DNA of 64,000 nucleotides from Flavobacteriales bacterium (GCA_027061855.1 JAMOVT010000003.1:1-64000), one strand, 5' to 3'. Positions 33,057 to 41,996 are shown, numbered from the stretch's first letter. Program-made: numbers and translations. Notes: a model not told the origin generated them from the sequence alone.

Positions 33057-33333
33057 ATCGAATAATTTGAAAATCCTTAAAACCGGAGCACTCTTTTTCT
33101 TCAATAACTTCTACTTTTTCCACTTTGGATAGGGGCGAACATTCATATAACCATTCAATAAAAGCCTGGGCTTTTTTCGGATCATTTGTTTCAATTTCCG
33201 TCAAAACACTTCCGTCCTCATTATTTTTTACATATCCATTGATTTTCCATTCGGAAGCTTTGTCAAAAATATATTTACGACACCATACTCCTTGTACTTT
33301 TCCGGTTATTTTTAATTTATAATGTATACACAT
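33055..33333 (-). CDS. acyP: acylphosphatase
   Basis: The 92-residue enzyme hydrolyses carboxyl-phosphate bonds such as acetyl phosphate. The family signature is present: GKVQGVWCRKYIFDKA with the phosphate-binding arginine, and GYVKNNEDGSV with the catalytic asparagine. The fold length fits. It is a single-gene unit facing accC. Confidence 0.93.
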   Translation of the reverse strand: MCIHYKLKITGKVQGVWCRKYIFDKASEWKINGYVKNNEDGSVLTEIETNDPKKAQAFIEWLYECSPLSKVEKVEVIEEKECSGFKDFQIIR

Positions 33334-33359
33334 ATTTTTTTTCTACAAAAATAAAAAGT

Positions 33360-34112
33360 TTATTTATTTAATATTTTTAAAAAATCTTTTACGCGTTCCC
33401 GGGCAACAATCATTTCATTCTCAGGACAGCTTTTCATTCGGATTTTTAAACGGCTATTGGAAAATTTAAGCATTTCTTTGATGTCATCCAAAGCGATAAT
33501 ATATTTCCGATTTATCCTGAAAAAAAGGGCAGGATTTAAAAGATTTTGAATTTTTTCCAAGCTTTCGTCAAGATAATAATTTTGTCTATTGCGGGTAATC
33601 AGATGAGTCATTTTATCTTCGCTATAAAAACAGGAGATTTCATTAATAGGAATCAAATGAATATAATTTCCTCTTTTAACCAAGAAACGCTCTTTGTAAG
33701 ATTGGGTTTGGTCTTGAAGTTGTTTATAAGTTTGAATCAGATTTTTCCAATTAATTTTGCCGACTCTTTGTTTGAATTTAGATAAAGCTTGGTGTAAATC
33801 TTCTTGTTTTACAGGTTTTAGAAGGTAATCGATACTATTTTGCTTGAAAGCTTGTAGAGCATAACGGTCAAAAGCGGTGGTGAAAATAATGGGAATGTCA
33901 TGAATCGACTCATTAATTATTTCAAATCCCAAACCGTCCGATAAATGGATATCCATAAAAATAAGGTCGGGCGGGTTGTTTTTTTTAAACCATTCTTTTC
34001 CTTCTTTGACACTGTGTATGGTGTCCAGTATTTGCACGTTTTCTTTTTCCAACATTCTTTGCAAACGTCGTGCAGTAGGGGTTTCATCTTCAACAATAAT
34101 CGCATAAATCAT
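33360..34112 (-). CDS. LytTR-family response regulator
   Basis: The 250-residue protein has a receiver domain with phospho-acceptor Asp54 (DLIFMDIHLSDGLGFE), Thr/Lys switch residues (IIFTTAFDRYALQAFKQ, LLKPVKQED) and a C-terminal LytTR DNA-binding domain (about 140-250: RFLVKRGNYIHLIPINEI and RINRKYIIALDDI). It overlaps the histidine kinase gene by four bases and is the cognate regulator. Targets are unknown; no LytTR-type direct repeat was seen upstream of the operon. Confidence 0.94.
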   Translation of the reverse strand: MIYAIIVEDETPTARRLQRMLEKENVQILDTIHSVKEGKEWFKKNNPPDLIFMDIHLSDGLGFEIINESIHDIPIIFTTAFDRYALQAFKQNSIDYLLKPVKQEDLHQALSKFKQRVGKINWKNLIQTYKQLQDQTQSYKERFLVKRGNYIHLIPINEISCFYSEDKMTHLITRNRQNYYLDESLEKIQNLLNPALFFRINRKYIIALDDIKEMLKFSNSRLKIRMKSCPENEMIVARERVKDFLKILNK

Positions 34113-35104
34113 AAGAGGGGAATTTTAACGGTAAAAAGTTCATCTTTTTCAGAGATAAGAACAGGCCTTTTTGTTAACAGCCGATAGCGCTCCATCAAAT
34201 TATTCAATCCTTTTTGTGAAGAGGAGGTACTTTGTCTTTTTCTCAAATTATTCCGTATAATTAAATAATCATTTTCTATATGTATATGAAGGGAAAGCGG
34301 ACTGTCTTCTGAAAAAATATTGTGTTTCAAAGCGTTTTCCAATAGTAATTGAAGGGAAAGAGGAGGGATTTTTTTATTTGGAGGAATTTTTTTAGGGAAT
34401 TTGAATTCAATTTTATTTTCAAATCGTATTTTTAAAAGATTGAGATACTTATGAGCAAAATTCAATTCTTCTTCAAGTGAAATAAGTTCTTTTTCTTCTG
34501 TGGTTAAAACATAACGATATATATCCGATAATTCGATTGTAAACTGCTCTGCTTTTTCCGGACTCTCATGGATCAAAGCAGTCAATACATTGAGATTGTT
34601 AAATAGAAAATGCGGATTTAGTTGGGCTTTTAAACTATCGAATTTGCTTTTTTCGGTTTCGGTTTTTAGTTTTTCATTTTTCAATTTTTCATCGGTAACC
34701 ATTTTAAAGAAGACCAGCATAAGAATAAACAAAGCAATATTTAAAGAAAAAACGATTACAAAAATGTAAGAGAAATAAGAACCCGGTTTAATGGCTTCTT
34801 CCCAACTTTGGTGTGCCACAAAATAGGATGTAAGAAAATTTAGAATGTAAAAAATAACTATGTTGAGAGGAATCAATCCAGCAAGACTAATCCACAGGGT
34901 TTTACGGGGGTTATTTTTCCAGCCGATCCATTTATCCATTTTGATAAAGTAAAGCATATTAAGAGCAGCAAAAACAAGAGAATAAATGAATTTTATAAAA
35001 ATGTTTTGTAAATTTATTTCTCCTCCGAAAACAAAAACAACAATCACCGTAACCACTAAGCTTACGGTGATGAGTTTTTTAATAAAATCCAATTTCCTAT
35101 TCAT
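34109..35104 (-). CDS. LytS/YpdA-type sensor histidine kinase
   Basis: The 331-residue protein has an N-terminal module with four membrane helices (about 10-130), a coiled coil and a His_kinase domain with the phospho-acceptor His165 in QLNPHFLFNNLNVLTALIHE. The C-terminal ATPase half is short, with LSLQLLLENALKHNIF as the N box. The membrane module closely resembles the protein encoded just upstream. It overlaps both neighbours, by eight bases upstream and four downstream. Confidence 0.93.
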   Translation of the reverse strand: MNRKLDFIKKLITVSLVVTVIVVFVFGGEINLQNIFIKFIYSLVFAALNMLYFIKMDKWIGWKNNPRKTLWISLAGLIPLNIVIFYILNFLTSYFVAHQSWEEAIKPGSYFSYIFVIVFSLNIALFILMLVFFKMVTDEKLKNEKLKTETEKSKFDSLKAQLNPHFLFNNLNVLTALIHESPEKAEQFTIELSDIYRYVLTTEEKELISLEEELNFAHKYLNLLKIRFENKIEFKFPKKIPPNKKIPPLSLQLLLENALKHNIFSEDSPLSLHIHIENDYLIIRNNLRKRQSTSSSQKGLNNLMERYRLLTKRPVLISEKDELFTVKIPLL

Positions 35105-35519
35105 GGGATTGTTTTGATAATCTATTGATTAAATATAAATTTATAATAAATAATGCAATTACACAAGAAATCAATACTACGATAAAATAGGTGATGAGAT
35201 TTTGGGAATGAATAAATTCAGTCCAGCTTTGATGGAAAATAAAAACAGAGGTAATATAATTAAGCACAAAAAAGGTAACTATATTTAAAGGGATCAAGCC
35301 TAATAATGAAAGGGTCATTGTTTTTTTCGGATGTTTTTCCCAACTGTTTTTATTTCCGATCAAATGAAAATAGGTCATATTAACCAAAGTAAATACTGTG
35401 GTGTAGCCAAGCGTAATTATAAAACCGGTGATTGAGTTTCCGGAATGAAAGATAAAACTTATAATTATACTTAATAAGATAATTAATAATGAAGTGTTAA
35501 TAATTTTTTTTGTTTTCAT
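35097..35519 (-). CDS. stand-alone membrane sensor domain, paralogue of the adjacent kinase N-terminus
   Basis: The 140-residue protein consists of four membrane helices and nothing else. It aligns with residues about 5-135 of the kinase encoded next: both have a KHPKKT/NNPRKT loop, then SLLGLIPLNIVTF versus SLAGLIPLNIVIF, and FHQSWTEFI versus AHQSWEEAI. It therefore appears to be a duplicated sensor module without kinase, overlapping the kinase gene by eight bases. It may pair with the kinase in the membrane, or tune it. ATG 35519 is used; an in-frame TTG lies 17 codons upstream. Confidence 0.8.
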   Translation of the reverse strand: MKTKKIINTSLLIILLSIIISFIFHSGNSITGFIITLGYTTVFTLVNMTYFHLIGNKNSWEKHPKKTMTLSLLGLIPLNIVTFFVLNYITSVFIFHQSWTEFIHSQNLITYFIVVLISCVIALFIINLYLINRLSKQSHE

Positions 35520-35677
35520 AGTTATATATTTAAATATTAATTTACCCCAAAATTCGCCCGTAAAGTCCAAATTTTAAAATTTTATTTTCCGAAGTGTTAA
35601 TTTATTAGGATGAGCTGTTAAACCGGATGTTTTTATTGGGTTTTTTAATTATATTTACATACCAAAACTTAATAAAA

Positions 35678-36184
35678 ATGATCTCTAAAAAAATTGAAAA
35701 AGCACTAAATGAACAGATTAATGCCGAATTTTATTCGGCTTATTTGTACTTATCTATGGCCTCGTTCTTAAACGGAATGAATTTACTCGGCTTTTCAAAT
35801 TGGATGCGAGTACAATTTGAAGAAGAGCAATTTCACGCGATGAAATTTTATGATTATGTCTTGGAAAGAGGAGGTGAGGTAAAGTTAAAAGCCATTGATA
35901 AACCTCCACACAAATGGAAAGATATTATTGATGTTTTTGAAGCAACTTTGGAACATGAACAAGAGGTGACTAAGAGAATCAACGATTTGGTAAATTTAGC
36001 CATTGAAGAAAAAGACCATGCTACCGTAAACTTTTTACAATGGTTTGTAGATGAACAAGTTGAAGAGGAAGCAAGTGTGGAGGAAATTTTAGCTCAATTA
36101 AAATTAGTAGAAGGAAAAGGGAGTGGATTATTTATGCTTGACCGTGAGGCAAGACAACGTAGTTTTACACCGCCACAAGCTTAA
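35678..36184 (+). CDS. ferritin (non-heme iron storage protein)
   Basis: The 168-residue product is a bacterial ferritin of FtnA type: ferroxidase ligands lie in EQINAEFYSAYLYLSMA (Glu near 17) and FEEEQFHAMKFYDYV (Glu-x2-His near 50-53), with a third set in FEATLEHEQEVTKRIND and QWFVDEQVEEEA. It should store iron as a 24-mer. ATG 35678 is chosen because the upstream in-frame codons (from 35627) are hydrophobic and not family-like. It is a one-gene unit with a perfect terminator. Confidence 0.95.
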   Translation: MISKKIEKALNEQINAEFYSAYLYLSMASFLNGMNLLGFSNWMRVQFEEEQFHAMKFYDYVLERGGEVKLKAIDKPPHKWKDIIDVFEATLEHEQEVTKRINDLVNLAIEEKDHATVNFLQWFVDEQVEEEASVEEILAQLKLVEGKGSGLFMLDREARQRSFTPPQA

Positions 36185-36285
36185 TTAAAGCGTATTTTAA
36201 AGAAGTTTTTAATAGTTTAAATTTTAAATTTATATACTAATGTTTCTTATAAAATTTTAATTTTTGATGAAACAACATTTATAAC

Positions 36286-36315
36286 AAAAAAAGCGGCTGA
36301 TCAGCCGCTTTTTTT
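36286..36315. terminator. bidirectional terminator between ferritin and korB
   Basis: The 30-base sequence is a perfect palindrome, AAAAAAAGCGGCTGA followed by its complement, with A and T tracts on both sides. It lies 18 bases from the korB stop and ends both converging units. Confidence 0.9.
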
Positions 36316-36332
36316 GTTGTATAACAATTCTC

Positions 36333-37343
36333 TTATTCTTCGACTTCATAGGTTTGTCCGGAGAATAATAACTCTTCAAAGGATTGAATCGGATTGGTCT
36401 TCTTGGCCAATTCGGTTACCTTATTTTCTCTTTCAATCAAAGTTTCGTCTTCAACGGCACGAATGACTCCCATTACAACAGGCTCTTTAAGGTTAACCAA
36501 GGCAAGATGAAGGGTTGCATCCGGTTCTTTGGCATCATGTACAAGGATATCATCCTCGGTAATGCCATTTTCTCCGATTTTTACTACTTTTAGTTTCATT
36601 TCGTCCAACACCAAGCCTTTGTCTTTGTTTTTTCCAAAGATCATAGGCTTGCCGTGCTCTACAACGAGCTGTACATCATCTTTCACGCTTTTATCAGTAA
36701 TATCTTTATATGCACCATCATTAAAAATTACACAATTTTGCAGTACTTCAACAAGTGAAGTCCCTTTGTGTTTCTCGGCTTCGATATAGATTTTGGTTTG
36801 TAATTTGGCATCGTTTCCGGCTACACGAGCAAAAAATTTGGCTTGTGCTCCAATGGCAAGTTCTCCCGGATTAAAGGGAGCTTGTGTATTTCCATAAGGA
36901 GAAGACTTGGTTTTTTGTCCCAATAATGAAGTAGGTGAAAATTGGCCTTTTGTTAAACCGTAAATTTCATTATTAAATAGGATATAATTCATGTCAATAT
37001 TCCGGCGTAAAGTATGGATAAAATGGTTTCCACCAATAGCCATAGAATCTCCGTCCCCCGAGGCTACCCAAACACTCAAATGGGGATTGGCCAATTTGGT
37101 TCCGGTGGCAATAGCCGCTGCACGACCATGAATACCGTGGATTCCATAGTTATCCATATAATAGGGGAAACGCGATGAACAGCCGATTCCTGAGATAAAT
37201 ACAATGTCTTCTTTTTTCTTACCGATTTCGGGTAATGCCTTTTGGATGGAGCGCAAAATTACGTAGTCATCACAACCCGGACACCATCTCACGTCCTGGT
37301 CACTGGCAAAATCTTTGAATGTATATTTAATTTCGGTAGTCAT
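36333..37343 (-). CDS. korB: 2-oxoacid:ferredoxin oxidoreductase, beta subunit (KorB-type)
   Basis: With KorA this enzyme decarboxylates a 2-oxoacid, most likely 2-oxoglutarate, to the acyl-CoA and reduces ferredoxin. The 336-residue product has WCPGCDDYVILRSIQKAL at the start (cysteines of the iron-sulfur site) and the thiamine diphosphate motif GDGDSMAIGGNHFIH continuing to LFNNEIYGLTKGQFSPTS. It lies three bases after korA. The substrate is inferred from the fused alpha subunit and common use in this class in the TCA cycle. Confidence 0.92.
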   Translation of the reverse strand: MTTEIKYTFKDFASDQDVRWCPGCDDYVILRSIQKALPEIGKKKEDIVFISGIGCSSRFPYYMDNYGIHGIHGRAAAIATGTKLANPHLSVWVASGDGDSMAIGGNHFIHTLRRNIDMNYILFNNEIYGLTKGQFSPTSLLGQKTKSSPYGNTQAPFNPGELAIGAQAKFFARVAGNDAKLQTKIYIEAEKHKGTSLVEVLQNCVIFNDGAYKDITDKSVKDDVQLVVEHGKPMIFGKNKDKGLVLDEMKLKVVKIGENGITEDDILVHDAKEPDATLHLALVNLKEPVVMGVIRAVEDETLIERENKVTELAKKTNPIQSFEELLFSGQTYEVEE

Positions 37344-37345
37344 AA

Positions 37346-39208
37346 TTATTCGGATTTTAAAATTTCATTAAATTTTTTGATAAGCTCCGGTGAACCAAGA
37401 GGTAAACCTTGTACTTTATTGTATTTAGTATACTGGAATTGGGGATAATTCATGCGAAGGAAATCGGCAAATTGCCCCATATTAAGTTCTGCCACTAAAA
37501 TATTTTTGAACTTGGAAAAAGTATCGGCGACTCCGTGAGGAAGCGGATTGATATAAGAGAAATGAGCCAATCCCACTTTTTTATCGGGGTTTTCTTCCTT
37601 GTATTTTTTTACGGCGGTTTTCAAGCTTCCGTAGGTTCCTCCCCATCCAACAACCAATAAGTCGCCTTCTTGATCAAATTCTGTTTCTAAAGGAGGAATG
37701 AAATCTTTTACTTTACGTACTTTTTCAGCTCTCAATTTTACCATTTCCTCATGGTTTAAAGGATCTTGAGAGACAGTTCCTTCAATTTTGTCTTTTTCCA
37801 ATCCCCCGATTACATGTTCTAATCCGGGTGTTCCTGGAATAGCCCAAGGACGTGCAAGAGTTTTCGGGTCACGCTTATAAGGATGAAAATCTTCTTGATA
37901 TTCGGTAACCTGGTAATGTGAAATTTCGGGCATTTCGTCCAAGGTTTTGATTTTCCAAGGTTCTGATCCATTTCCTATATATCCGTCTGTTAATAAAACA
38001 ACCGGTGTCATATGTTCCAAAGTCAATTTTGCAGCTTCAAAAGCCTTGTCATAACTATCAGCAGGAGATTTGGCTGCGATAACGATAAGCGGACTTTCTC
38101 CGTTACGTCCATATAAGGCTTGCATCAAGTCGGATTGCTCCGTTTTGGTAGGCATCCCGGTGGAAGGCCCTCCACGTTGTACATCTACTACCACAAGAGG
38201 AATTTCTAACATTACCGCCAATCCCAAAGCTTCACTTTTTAAAGCCAAACCGGGTCCGGATGTGGTTGTAATGGCCAATTTTCCGGCAAAAGAGGCGCCA
38301 ATGGCAGAACTGATTCCTGCAATTTCATCCTCGGCTTGGAAAGCGGTCACATCCAGATGTCTCCATTTTGATAATTCATGTAAAATATCGGTTGCCGGTG
38401 TAATAGGGTATGAACCGAGGAATAATTCCAAGCTGGCTTTTTTGGCGGCAGCCATAAATCCCCAGGCTGTTGCTTGATTCCCCATAATAATACGGTAAGT
38501 ACCTTTTTCTTTTTTAGCAGGATCGACAATATAGTGGGTAGGCATCAATTCAAGTGTGTCGGCAAAATGGTATCCTGCTTTAAGCGCTTTGATGTTTGCC
38601 TCAACCACTTGTGGTTTATTTTTAAATTTCTTTTGGAGAAATTCAATGGTGTGTTTGGGATCTTTGCTGAACAACCAGTAAAGCATTCCCAAGGCAAACA
38701 TATTTTTACTTCGTGTAATGCTTTTGCTATCAAGTCCTGTGTCTTTTAATGCCTCACGAGTAAGGGAAGTCATTGGGACCGGTATCACATTGTATTCTGA
38801 TAGAGATCCGTCTGTAAGGGGGTTTGATTCGTATTTTGCTTTTTGCAAATTGGAACGGGTAAAAGCGTCTTCATCAACGATTACCATATGTCCGGGTTTA
38901 AGGTCTTTGATATTGGTTTTCAGTCCGGCGGGATTCATTGCCACCAATATGTCTAAGTCATCCCCCGGTGTACTGATTTCCGTAGCTCCGATATTTACTT
39001 GAAATCCGGATACTCCATATAAACTCCCTTGGGGAGCTCTGATTTCCGATGGATAATTCGGAAAAGTAGCTACATCATTACCAAGTAGTGCGGCGGAAGT
39101 TGAAAATTGCGTACCTGTTAATTGCATTCCATCACCCGAATCGCCTACAAAGCGAATCACGGCATGGTCCAGGTTTTTTGTTTCTTTATGAAAAGCTTCT
39201 GTGCTCAT
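37346..39208 (-). CDS. korA: 2-oxoacid:ferredoxin oxidoreductase, fused gamma-alpha subunit (KorA-type)
   Basis: The 620-residue chain joins the gamma domain (about 15-200: FVGDSGDGMQLTGTQFS, LVAMNPAGLKTNI) to the alpha pyrimidine-binding domain (from about 215: GSYPITPATDILHELSKW) and a C-terminal domain with VGWGGTYGSLKTA. RGGPSTGMPTKTEQSDLMQ is the CoA/substrate loop seen in KorA/PorA. ATG 39208 is chosen because a good -7 box lies at 39236-39243, overlapping the upstream TTG start. It is the first gene of korAB. Confidence 0.93.
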   Translation of the reverse strand: MSTEAFHKETKNLDHAVIRFVGDSGDGMQLTGTQFSTSAALLGNDVATFPNYPSEIRAPQGSLYGVSGFQVNIGATEISTPGDDLDILVAMNPAGLKTNIKDLKPGHMVIVDEDAFTRSNLQKAKYESNPLTDGSLSEYNVIPVPMTSLTREALKDTGLDSKSITRSKNMFALGMLYWLFSKDPKHTIEFLQKKFKNKPQVVEANIKALKAGYHFADTLELMPTHYIVDPAKKEKGTYRIIMGNQATAWGFMAAAKKASLELFLGSYPITPATDILHELSKWRHLDVTAFQAEDEIAGISSAIGASFAGKLAITTTSGPGLALKSEALGLAVMLEIPLVVVDVQRGGPSTGMPTKTEQSDLMQALYGRNGESPLIVIAAKSPADSYDKAFEAAKLTLEHMTPVVLLTDGYIGNGSEPWKIKTLDEMPEISHYQVTEYQEDFHPYKRDPKTLARPWAIPGTPGLEHVIGGLEKDKIEGTVSQDPLNHEEMVKLRAEKVRKVKDFIPPLETEFDQEGDLLVVGWGGTYGSLKTAVKKYKEENPDKKVGLAHFSYINPLPHGVADTFSKFKNILVAELNMGQFADFLRMNYPQFQYTKYNKVQGLPLGSPELIKKFNEILKSE

Positions 39209-39235
39209 GAAATAATTTATTTTTTCGATGTCTAG

Positions 39236-39243
39236 CAAAAGTA
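39236..39243 (-). promoter_or_regulatory. -7 box of korAB
   Basis: On the minus strand TACTTTTG fits TAnnTTTG and lies 27 bases before the korA ATG. The -33 element is a weaker TTTA about 17 bases further upstream. Confidence 0.55.
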
Positions 39244-39344
39244 AAAAAATATAGCTTTGATAAATTGATTTTTGTAACTTTTTATCGATTTTTTTTTGAC
39301 ATATTATAGATTTTTTATATGGGAGTAACTATACATATGTATTA

Positions 39345-39375
39345 ATACAAAAAAAGCCTGCAAAAAGCAGGCTTT
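39345..39375 (-). terminator. terminator of rpsF-rpsR-rplI
   Basis: AAAGCCTGC-AAAAA-GCAGGCTTT (39353-39375) is a perfect hairpin; on the minus strand it is followed by a run of seven T. It lies 24 bases past the rplI stop. Confidence 0.88.
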
Positions 39376-39398
39376 ATAGAGTTTAAAACAAAGTGTTT

Positions 39399-39968
39399 TT
39401 ATTCTTCGGTTTTTACTTCTTCCGTGGTTTCTTCGCTTGCTTCGGCAGCTTTGGCAGCGGCTTCGGCTCTTTTTGCTTCGGCAGCGGCTTTTGCTTTAGC
39501 CTCGGCAATGGCTTTTTCATCGCGAATAGGTGTTACTTCAAATTCCAAATCTACGATAACATCTCTGTGTAAACGTACTTTGGCATTATATTTTCCTATG
39601 CGTTTTACATTACCACCGATAACATTGATATATTTTTTATCAATCTCAAAACCTTTACCGGCTAAAAATTCAGCCAGATTTTGATTGTTAATCGAACCGA
39701 ATAATTTGTCTCCGGCACCTACTTTCGCAGGTATTTTAATTTGTAATGCTTTGAGTTGTTCAGCCAATTTTTGTGCTTCCTCTATGATATGCTTTTCTTT
39801 AAAAGCTCTTTGTTTGATTTTTTCAGCCAATACTTTTTTGGCCGAAGGAGTAGCTAATATGGCGTATCCTTGAGGGATAAGATAATTTCTTCCGTAACCG
39901 TTTTTAACAGTAACGATATCGTCTGCAAATCCTAGATTTTCAACGTCTTTTAATAATATAATTTCCAT
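39399..39968 (-). CDS. rplI: 50S ribosomal protein bL9 with long acidic/alanine tail
   Basis: The N-terminal domain (MEIILLKDVENLGFADDIVTVK, then GYGRNYLIPQGYA) is standard bL9 and binds 23S rRNA; the connecting helix and C-terminal domain follow to about residue 147. The product is 189 residues, about 40 more than usual. The extra tail is composed almost only of Ala, Glu, Lys and Thr (AEAKAKAAAEAKRAEAAAKA, then a Glu/Thr end) and is likely helical and exposed. It is the last gene of rpsF-rpsR-rplI, 13 bases after rpsR. Confidence 0.95.
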   Translation of the reverse strand: MEIILLKDVENLGFADDIVTVKNGYGRNYLIPQGYAILATPSAKKVLAEKIKQRAFKEKHIIEEAQKLAEQLKALQIKIPAKVGAGDKLFGSINNQNLAEFLAGKGFEIDKKYINVIGGNVKRIGKYNAKVRLHRDVIVDLEFEVTPIRDEKAIAEAKAKAAAEAKRAEAAAKAAEASEETTEEVKTEE

Positions 39969-39981
39969 CGTTTCCGTTTTT

Positions 39982-40275
39982 TTATTTTAACATATCTCCT
40001 ACATAAGGCATAAGTGCCAAATGACGTGCTCTCTTAATGGCTTTGGCTAATCTTCTTTGGTATTTTAAAGAAGTTCCTGTAATTCTTCTAGGAAGAATTT
40101 TCCCTTGTTCGTTGACAAATTTCATTAAGAAATCGGGATCTTTGTAATCGATGTATTTGATACCGTATTTTTTAAACCGGCAATATTTCTTCTGATTGGG
40201 TTTAACCTCAATTTCCAATTGGGTCAAATATCTGATATCGGATTGTTTTCCGCTAGCTTGATCTATTGATGCCAT
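39982..40275 (-). CDS. rpsR: 30S ribosomal protein bS18
   Basis: The 97-residue protein ends with the bS18 core: [20 protein letters not shown], then [20 protein letters not shown] and [14 protein letters not shown]. It lies five bases after rpsF and 13 before rplI in the usual operon order. The N-terminal extension (about 25 residues) is typical for Bacteroidota. Confidence 0.97.
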   Translation of the reverse strand: MASIDQASGKQSDIRYLTQLEIEVKPNQKKYCRFKKYGIKYIDYKDPDFLMKFVNEQGKILPRRITGTSLKYQRRLAKAIKRARHLALMPYVGDMLK

Positions 40276-40280
40276 TTTAT

Positions 40281-40625
40281 TTAGGATTTTTTAGATTCTT
40301 TGATTTTTTCTCTTCTTTTTTCAGCCCATTCGGCGGCATATTTATCCAATTTCACTATCAAGTGACGGATAACTCTTTCGTCCCTTCTGAATGCAAGGTC
40401 CAAATCTTTAACGGCTTCCGGGTCTAATTTGAACTCAATCAAATGATAGAATCCGGTTTTCTTGTGTTGGATCGGGTAGGCTAATTTTTTAAGCCCCCAA
40501 TCTTCTTCCCAAATCACTTCACCTCCTTTGGCAGTAATCAAATCGCGAAATTTCTTTACTGCTTCCTTTACCTGATCATCAGATAAAACGGGAGTTAAAA
40601 TGAAAACAGTTTCATAATGGTTCAT
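40281..40625 (-). CDS. rpsF: 30S ribosomal protein bS6
   Basis: The 114-residue product has the bS6 fold sequence: [20 protein letters not shown] at the start, [20 protein letters not shown] and [15 protein letters not shown], then [17 protein letters not shown]. It is the first gene of the rpsF-rpsR-rplI operon, read from a strong promoter at 40657-40688. Confidence 0.97.
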   Translation of the reverse strand: MNHYETVFILTPVLSDDQVKEAVKKFRDLITAKGGEVIWEEDWGLKKLAYPIQHKKTGFYHLIEFKLDPEAVKDLDLAFRRDERVIRHLIVKLDKYAAEWAEKRREKIKESKKS

Positions 40626-40656
40626 AACTATTTTATGTTTTAATTTAAATTGGCTG

Positions 40657-40688
40657 CAAAAATAAACATTTTATTGGTAACCGGCAAA
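40657..40688 (-). promoter_or_regulatory. promoter of rpsF-rpsR-rplI
   Basis: On the minus strand TTTG (40685-40688) is followed after 20 bases by TATTTTTG (40657-40664), an exact Bacteroidota promoter, 31 bases upstream of the rpsF start. Confidence 0.8.
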
Positions 40689-40739
40689 TTATTAAGATTT
40701 TATTTTTGGTAGAATTCCGGTTTATAGCTTTCTGTTAAA

Positions 40740-40772
40740 AATAAAAAGCCTGCACAATTTGTACAGGCTAAA
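40740..40772 (-). terminator. terminator of rpmH
   Basis: AGCCTG (40747-40752) pairs with CAGGCT (40764-40769), with partial pairing of the inner CACAATTTGTA; on the minus strand a TTTTTAT tail follows. It lies about 25 bases past the rpmH stop. Confidence 0.75.
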
Positions 40773-40795
40773 AAAGCTTATTATAATGCAAGAAC

Positions 40796-40954
40796 TTATT
40801 TCTTGTGTCTGGGTTCTGAAGATACACTTAATCTTTTTCTTCCTTTAGCTCTTCTTCTGGCCAAGACTTTTCTTCCTTCACGTGTTTCCATACGCTCACG
40901 GAATCCGTGTTTGTTTCTTCTTTTTCTCTTGGAGGGTTGATAGGTCCTTTTCAT
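40796..40954 (-). CDS. rpmH: 50S ribosomal protein bL34
   Basis: This 52-residue gene starts with ATG at 40954 and stops with TAA at 40796. The product begins [20 protein letters not shown], followed by [20 protein letters not shown], the bL34 signature, and has a short C-terminal tail ([12 protein letters not shown]). In many bacteria rpmH precedes rnpA at the origin; here neither rnpA nor dnaA is adjacent. Confidence 0.97.
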   Translation of the reverse strand: MKRTYQPSKRKRRNKHGFRERMETREGRKVLARRRAKGRKRLSVSSEPRHKK

Positions 40955-40998
40955 CTTAATCTATTTTCTTAAATATGTTAGTTTCAAAAAATTTTCTG

Positions 40999-41006
40999 CA
41001 AATATA
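40999..41006 (-). promoter_or_regulatory. -7 box of rpmH
   Basis: On the minus strand TATATTTG matches TAnnTTTG and lies about 45 bases upstream of the rpmH start; a TTTA about 19 bases further upstream could be the -33 element. Confidence 0.6.
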
Positions 41007-41060
41007 TAAAATCTTTTTTTAAATAAACGAAATACGCATTATTTTTTTATCCCTTGAAAA

Positions 41061-41885
41061 TCAATAATTTTTTCCCGTCCAAAAATTTCGCTTTTTATGA
41101 TTTTCTTCATCTTTTTTGATTTCATCCACGCTGACTACTTTTAACATATCCGGATGTTGCTCAATGGCATAAGCGATATTTTCCACAATTTCGTCTATTG
41201 TATCATTTTCATAATCAATGATTAATGGGGGCTTAATGGTAAAAGATTGTAATATTCCTCTCTTTTTTATTTGAAGACCTTTTTTGTCAAAAGAACGCCT
41301 AAATCCGTCTATCACAATGGGAATTACTACCGGTTTATTTTTCTTGATGATGTGTGCCGTTCCTCTTCGTATCGGTTTAAACGGAGTGGTTGTTCCTTGC
41401 GGAAAAGTAATCACCCAACCGTCTTGTATCGCTTTACTGATATTGGCAATATCTTCAAATTTTACAGGTCTTTTTACTTCTTTTCCTTTGGCGCGCCAGG
41501 TACGTTCAATCGGAATGGCGCCGATATAAGAAAAAATCTTCGGTAAAATTCCCGAAGTCATGGTTTCTTTGGCCGCTACATAATATACATTGGTTTTGGG
41601 ATGAAATAAATACTTGAAGCCGTTGATATCATTTTGTCCGTTCAAAGCAGCAAAAAACACATGATACATTGCCGCCGCATCTGCAAAATAGGTTTGATGG
41701 TTCGAGACAAACAATACTTGATTGTCAGGAAGATTACGCAAAATTTCCATGCCTTCTATTTTGAGCTCGTTAAAGCCTTTGTATCTTCTTTTTGAAATCA
41801 AACCGAAGATAAACAACAGAATTTTTTTTAAAAAAATCAGATTGCCGAAAATATCTCTCTTAAACAACTTTTTAAATATATTCAT
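41061..41885 (-). CDS. 1-acylglycerol-3-phosphate acyltransferase family protein
   Basis: The 274-residue protein is a PlsC-like acyltransferase that should acylate a lysophospholipid or another glycerol/amino lipid at the inner membrane. It has one membrane segment (IFLKKILLFIFGLI), the His/Asp motif VSNHQTYFADAAAM (His and Asp separated by five residues, as is normal in this Bacteroidota branch), an IGAIPIERTWR block and the FPQGTTTPFKP substrate loop. ATG 41885 is used; behind it sits AAAGGGACT as ribosome-binding site. Substrate unknown. Confidence 0.85.
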   Translation of the reverse strand: MNIFKKLFKRDIFGNLIFLKKILLFIFGLISKRRYKGFNELKIEGMEILRNLPDNQVLFVSNHQTYFADAAAMYHVFFAALNGQNDINGFKYLFHPKTNVYYVAAKETMTSGILPKIFSYIGAIPIERTWRAKGKEVKRPVKFEDIANISKAIQDGWVITFPQGTTTPFKPIRRGTAHIIKKNKPVVIPIVIDGFRRSFDKKGLQIKKRGILQSFTIKPPLIIDYENDTIDEIVENIAYAIEQHPDMLKVVSVDEIKKDEENHKKRNFWTGKNY

Positions 41886-41996
41886 AGTCCCTTTCAATCT
41901 TTTCTATTTTCAAAAGTAGTAATTTTTATTCTTATGGGGTCTATTTTAACATTTGAAACTATTTCCAAGACTCTTTACAAGTTGTCCGGGAATTTT

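Noticed and set aside
41061-41885. Altered HX4D motif in the acyltransferase (five residues between His and Asp)
   Set aside because: This spacing, in NHQTYFAD, is usual for this Bacteroidota branch as far as I recall, and the other motifs are intact.
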